Assembly (NCBI GenBank): GCA_002409785.1
Contig: DHOX01000046.1
Coordinates: 1,632-12,520, forward strand
Reading direction: 5' to 3'
DNA length: 10,889 nucleotides
DNA from: Prevotella sp. UBA5379
GTDB taxonomy: Bacteria; Bacteroidota; Bacteroidia; Bacteroidales; Bacteroidaceae
Made by a program: the position numbers and the translations under genes. Positions 7,539 to 10,889 of the stretch are shown in pieces. Position 1 is the stretch's first letter; each line of letters opens with the position of its first letter. Under the pieces are notes generated by a model. That model was not told where the DNA came from. It saw only the letters and a program-made list of their open reading frames with translations, and searched no databases.

Positions 7539-7599
7539 AGAGACGAGAATTGACTGTAAACAAGACTTTAACTGAACCCGATAGTAAAGAAGAGTTACC

Positions 7600-10500
7600 T
7601 TAGCGGAGCATCTGGTACGGATAGGACCAGATCTCCACAGGTCCCAGCAGTCCTGATGACTGCAGCGGCGTATCCGCCTTCAGATAACTGAATGTCTGCC
7701 AGGTAATACGATCCCCCTCCGGCAGGCTCTTGTCATGAATGAGCCGATTCATCCAGTCATTGACTACCGTCACTTCCAACCGGTTCTCACCTTTTCTCAG
7801 GTACTTAGTGATATTCAGGCGATAAGGCCTGGTCCATACGCCACCGACCTCATGACCGTTCAACATCACCTTCGCCATAACCATCACCCTGCCCAGGTTC
7901 AGGTAAGTCTGCCCTGCCGGCAATGCCTTCATCCTAAACGATGTCATATAGGTAGCCTCACCGGAAAAATATCTGATCCGCTCATCAGCACTCTTCGTCC
8001 AGTCTGACAGGGAATCGAAGACTACCGGTCCGTCAGGGCCGCCTCTCCCGTCCTGAAAGGTCACCTTCCACGGCCCGGAAACCGCCAGCCTCAACTGGCC
8101 GGCAGGGTAATTCTCTCCTTCCATCTTACGCTTTGCGGAAGGCCGGCGGAACACCACAAAAGCACTTTCATAAGGTTGGAGCTCCATAGGTATCTCCGTC
8201 ATCTCAGGGTGCTCCTGATACTGGGGCAACAGGCGGATCTCCGCCGTCTGTGGGTTCCATAACTCCGGCCGGAGGCCACTGACCCTGAAGGAAGCATTGA
8301 AATCCTGCGTCCTGCCACTCTGATTAGAGATAAAATAGCACTCCCCGGAAGCCAGTTTTCTATGAATAAACAGCAGCGAATCAACATTGCTCTGAAAGTC
8401 AGGAATGACCTTCAGATCATCAAGGACCTTCTTCAATGAAGTATTCCCGGGGTAAACCCGTCCCCTGCCATAACGGGAATAGTTTCCACCCGGGTTCGTG
8501 TCCGGGTTCCACAGTTCCCCGGCCATCGCCTGAACCTCCCTGTCTGCCTCCGGATAGCCCTGCAGGCTCGGAGACTGTACAGGAGCCGGGCCGAGGATGG
8601 TCAGTCCTTCCTTTACGAGTTTCCGGATCTGGCGCAGCATCTCCGGACGCATTGTAGTGATCCGAGGGAGCACCAGCACACGGTACTGCATGCCGCTCTT
8701 CAGCGTGAGCAGGCCATCCTGCACCGTAGCATCCTTCATGAGCACCTCGCCATTGATATAGTCAAAGGAATACCCCTTCGGCAGCGAGGGCTCACAGATC
8801 CCCGTCATCTTCGGGGCATCCTCGCCGATAAAATAGGCCACGTCGGCAATATACCTGCCCTGCTGGAGCATATAATTACAGCGTTTCAGATATTTAGCGA
8901 AGACATCCAACTGGGAGAACCAGGTGTTATGACGGTTGAACTCATTGCCGAAAGGAGCATTGATGCCCGGGACACGCTCATCCGGCTGCTCGATATAAAG
9001 ATGAAGCAGGGTAGAATTGATCCCCTCCGTGAAAAAGCGGTCCCCTCGGGGTTTCATGATCCCAGGGTAGCGGGTGAAATCAGGACCGCCACACGTGAAC
9101 GACTCCGCCCACACTTTCTTCTTCCCGTAGATATGACCGCATGAGGAAGCAGCACGGTTCTCTATGTTCCCCAGGTCTCCCTCGCTCCAGAATTCTCCGG
9201 ACACCTCATCCGACTGGCCCCCATACTGCAGGAACTCTCCCGGAAATCCCCAGTGGCCGTAATTCTCCAGCCACGTCGTCAGTCCGTGTTCATGGCTCAC
9301 TTTCCGCAGTCCGCCAACATAGTCATAGGCCACCTCATCGGCCACCAGGCGACGCACATCCCACAGGAAACGGTCCGACTGGTCCTCCGAGCCGACGACG
9401 ACACCACGGAAGACCGGCAGATAAGGCACCGGATCATAGCCATAGCGCTTTCTGAAGTCAGGGATCATGGAATCGGTCCAGTTCTGGCCGCCGCTCTCAT
9501 AGCTGTCTTCGACCACGATCCTGAACGTCTTCCGGTCTGCCGCCGGTATACGCCTGAGGATCTCCCCCAGATAAGCATTGAAGTGAGTACGGATATGAGC
9601 CTTGCTCATCTTGTCCACCTCAAGGCCCGTAGCCTCCGGGCTCGCCGGGGAATTGGTCTGGCCGGTGGTCAGCATCGCCGTACGGAGGATCGTCCAGCGG
9701 CCTGCCGGAACTTTCCAGGACAGCACGCCCTGTGAATCCATATATTTCGTGATGTCCAGCACCCTGTTTACCGGGACGATCTCACTCTTGTCCGTACATA
9801 CCGGCTGTTTCTTCCAGAGATAGTCATAGAACATCGGATGCGGAGTCTGCCACATCTTCGCCAGCGTCTTTTCCGGATAGCGCTCCACACGGGGGACATC
9901 CGAAAGGTCTATGCTCTCGATCATTCCCGCACTCTGCCGGTCAATGACCAGCCTGAACTCACTACCCTTTATCCCAGGCAGAGAGATGACCACGGGGGCA
10001 TAAGGATCAAATCCCACGTTGATGGAAGCATTGCTCCGGTCAATGACAAATTTTGCCACGGAGCGGTAACGGCCGTTCTCCTTTACGAACAGTTCAGCAT
10101 CCGTCCGGTGAGGAGCGTGGACCGTCTGGATAGTCACGCTCCGGACGATCGCCGGCGACGGGCTCACCAGATCAATGACAGAAGCACTGTCGAGTTTCTG
10201 GAGAGGTACGAAAGTACAGCCCTGCCGAATATCCGGATAGGCCAGCACCTTCACGTCCTGGGCGTCCCTGCCCACCTCCGGAAGAGCCGCATGGTAGTAC
10301 GAAGGGCCCTGGACTTCCGTCCTGCTGGATGCCAGATAGCGCATGGACTCCGAAGGCTTGATCCACGGGCCACCCGACTGGCTCCATCCCGGACAATTGA
10401 AGATACCGATCTCTATTCCCAGTTTTGTGGCCGTCTTCAGGGCCGTATGCAGGATCCGCCACCATTCCGGTGACATGAACTTGACTTTACCATAAGGGAC

Positions 10501-10797
10501 ATCCTGAATGCCGATATTCCCGATGTAAGCTCTGGTAATGCCCGCCCGCTTCATCGCATACAGGTCCTTGACTACACCCTCTTCAGAGATGTTGTCCGAC
10601 ATCCAGTACCAGTAGACCGCCAGAGGCTGCGTGGCCGGTATATTCAGGAAGTGCTGTTCCTGCACCTCCATCGGTTTCACCTTAGTTCTCCCCGTACCTG
10701 CTGACACCATACCACAGATGAGCAGCAGGAGAACCACCAACTTATACTTCATTCTTCCATTCATATCCCAAACGTCATTTCTTTTCTTCAGCAACAT
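7600..10797 (-). CDS. GH106 alpha-L-rhamnosidase, secreted
   Basis: Calcium-dependent inverting alpha-L-rhamnosidase of family GH106, removing alpha-L-rhamnose from plant-type glycans. It has 1065 residues, about the family norm. The catalytic (beta/alpha)8 barrel begins with the signature PLAVYWYWMSDNISEEGV (58-75) and LYAMKRAGITRAYIGNIG (79-96), is interrupted by a beta-rich insert about 200-300, and continues to about 650. A mixed region about 680-890 follows, then a C-terminal galactose-binding-like sandwich about 900-1060 (VMLNGHEVGGVWTRPYRLNI). Likely active-site carboxylates are E434 (EDSYESGG), E535 (SDEVSGEFW) and E565 (KKVWAESF); their spacing fits the acid, calcium ligand and base that I recall for the characterised rhamnogalacturonan-II enzyme BT0986. 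Start choice: the ATG at 10797 has a GAGG-type ribosome site; in-frame ATGs at codons 12 and 16 give a shorter leader, codon 16 the most standard signal peptide (MKYKLVVLLLLICGMVSA). It is the first gene in the window and the richest in G+C. Confidence 0.95.
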   Translation of the reverse strand: MLLKKRNDVWDMNGRMKYKLVVLLLLICGMVSAGTGRTKVKPMEVQEQHFLNIPATQPLAVYWYWMSDNISEEGVVKDLYAMKRAGITRAYIGNIGIQDVPYGKVKFMSPEWWRILHTALKTATKLGIEIGIFNCPGWSQSGGPWIKPSESMRYLASSRTEVQGPSYYHAALPEVGRDAQDVKVLAYPDIRQGCTFVPLQKLDSASVIDLVSPSPAIVRSVTIQTVHAPHRTDAELFVKENGRYRSVAKFVIDRSNASINVGFDPYAPVVISLPGIKGSEFRLVIDRQSAGMIESIDLSDVPRVERYPEKTLAKMWQTPHPMFYDYLWKKQPVCTDKSEIVPVNRVLDITKYMDSQGVLSWKVPAGRWTILRTAMLTTGQTNSPASPEATGLEVDKMSKAHIRTHFNAYLGEILRRIPAADRKTFRIVVEDSYESGGQNWTDSMIPDFRKRYGYDPVPYLPVFRGVVVGSEDQSDRFLWDVRRLVADEVAYDYVGGLRKVSHEHGLTTWLENYGHWGFPGEFLQYGGQSDEVSGEFWSEGDLGNIENRAASSCGHIYGKKKVWAESFTCGGPDFTRYPGIMKPRGDRFFTEGINSTLLHLYIEQPDERVPGINAPFGNEFNRHNTWFSQLDVFAKYLKRCNYMLQQGRYIADVAYFIGEDAPKMTGICEPSLPKGYSFDYINGEVLMKDATVQDGLLTLKSGMQYRVLVLPRITTMRPEMLRQIRKLVKEGLTILGPAPVQSPSLQGYPEADREVQAMAGELWNPDTNPGGNYSRYGRGRVYPGNTSLKKVLDDLKVIPDFQSNVDSLLFIHRKLASGECYFISNQSGRTQDFNASFRVSGLRPELWNPQTAEIRLLPQYQEHPEMTEIPMELQPYESAFVVFRRPSAKRKMEGENYPAGQLRLAVSGPWKVTFQDGRGGPDGPVVFDSLSDWTKSADERIRYFSGEATYMTSFRMKALPAGQTYLNLGRVMVMAKVMLNGHEVGGVWTRPYRLNITKYLRKGENRLEVTVVNDWMNRLIHDKSLPEGDRITWQTFSYLKADTPLQSSGLLGPVEIWSYPYQMLR

Positions 10798-10802
10798 TTT
10801 TA

Positions 10803-10809
10803 TTTCCTC
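10803..10809 (-). promoter_or_regulatory. Ribosome-binding site supporting the upstream GH106 start
   Basis: The minus strand reads GAGGAAA, with GAGG 8 bases ahead of the ATG at 10797. The later in-frame ATGs at 10764 and 10752 have only weak purine stretches before them. This favours the longer protein, although Bacteroidales often initiate without a Shine-Dalgarno sequence. The remaining bases to the window edge (10810-10889) hold no promoter match or gene that I can support. Confidence 0.4.
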
Positions 10810-10889
10810 ACATTAAAGCAGCAGGGCCTTCTCCATCAACGCCGGCCTGCAGCAGCATTCTTCATTTTCATATAATAATCATGTATCAC

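Larger units (their letters stand above)
7259..7599. other. 341-base gap between GH106 and GH2 genes
   Basis: No gene is supported here. In transcription order it holds about 60 bases after the GH106 stop, a block of direct and inverted repeats (7538-7444), about 100 bases with no clear structure, and a promoter-like element (7335-7304) about 46 bases before the GH2 start. No hairpin followed by a U-run was seen, so I find no classical terminator for GH106. GH2 may therefore be transcribed both from GH106 and from its own promoter. Confidence 0.7.

Noticed and set aside
9838..10473. A 211-codon open frame on the plus strand opposite GH106
   Set aside because: Antisense to a clearly recognisable GH106 coding region that is rich in G+C, where long shadow frames are expected. 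No family resemblance.

Overview
The window reads as part of a carbohydrate-degradation (polysaccharide-utilisation-type) gene cluster from a gut Bacteroidales bacterium such as Bacteroides, Phocaeicola or Parabacteroides. The grounds are four consecutive exported glycoside hydrolases on one strand, A/T-rich start regions mostly without strong Shine-Dalgarno sequences, and upstream elements resembling the Bacteroides TTTG / TAnnTTTG promoter. All genes are on the minus strand, so transcription runs from high to low coordinates. No gene is supported on the plus strand.

In transcription order the layout is: a GH106 alpha-L-rhamnosidase (10797-7600); a 341-base gap holding a block of dense inverted and direct repeats and a promoter-like element (7599-7259); a three-domain GH2 beta-glycosidase (7258-5450); a 241-base gap with a weaker promoter-like element inside a dyad (5449-5209); a long GH78 alpha-L-rhamnosidase with an extra domain near its N-terminus (5208-1777); a short signal-peptide-like reading frame with no ATG (1767-1630), probably a gene remnant; and the first 536 codons of a divergent GH116-like (alpha/alpha)6-barrel hydrolase that runs off the left edge (1608-1).

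Two unrelated rhamnosidase families (GH106 and GH78) beside a GH2 and a GH116-like enzyme imply a substrate rich in alpha-L-rhamnose with at least one beta-linked sugar beneath or between the rhamnoses. Pectic rhamnogalacturonan side chains, arabinogalactan or gum glycans, and rhamnosylated plant glycosides are all possible; the sequence does not decide between them. No SusC/SusD transporter pair, sensor-regulator, sulfatase, lyase or mobile-element gene lies in the window, so both import and control must be encoded outside it.

The gaps are wider than usual within a tight catabolic operon, and base composition falls from the GH106 end toward the GH116-like end. Together with the repeat block and the remnant, this suggests a locus assembled or eroded piecewise. 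I found no clearly new system. The points most worth a second look are the repeat block, the startless signal-peptide frame, the extra GH78 domain and the divergent GH116-like enzyme.
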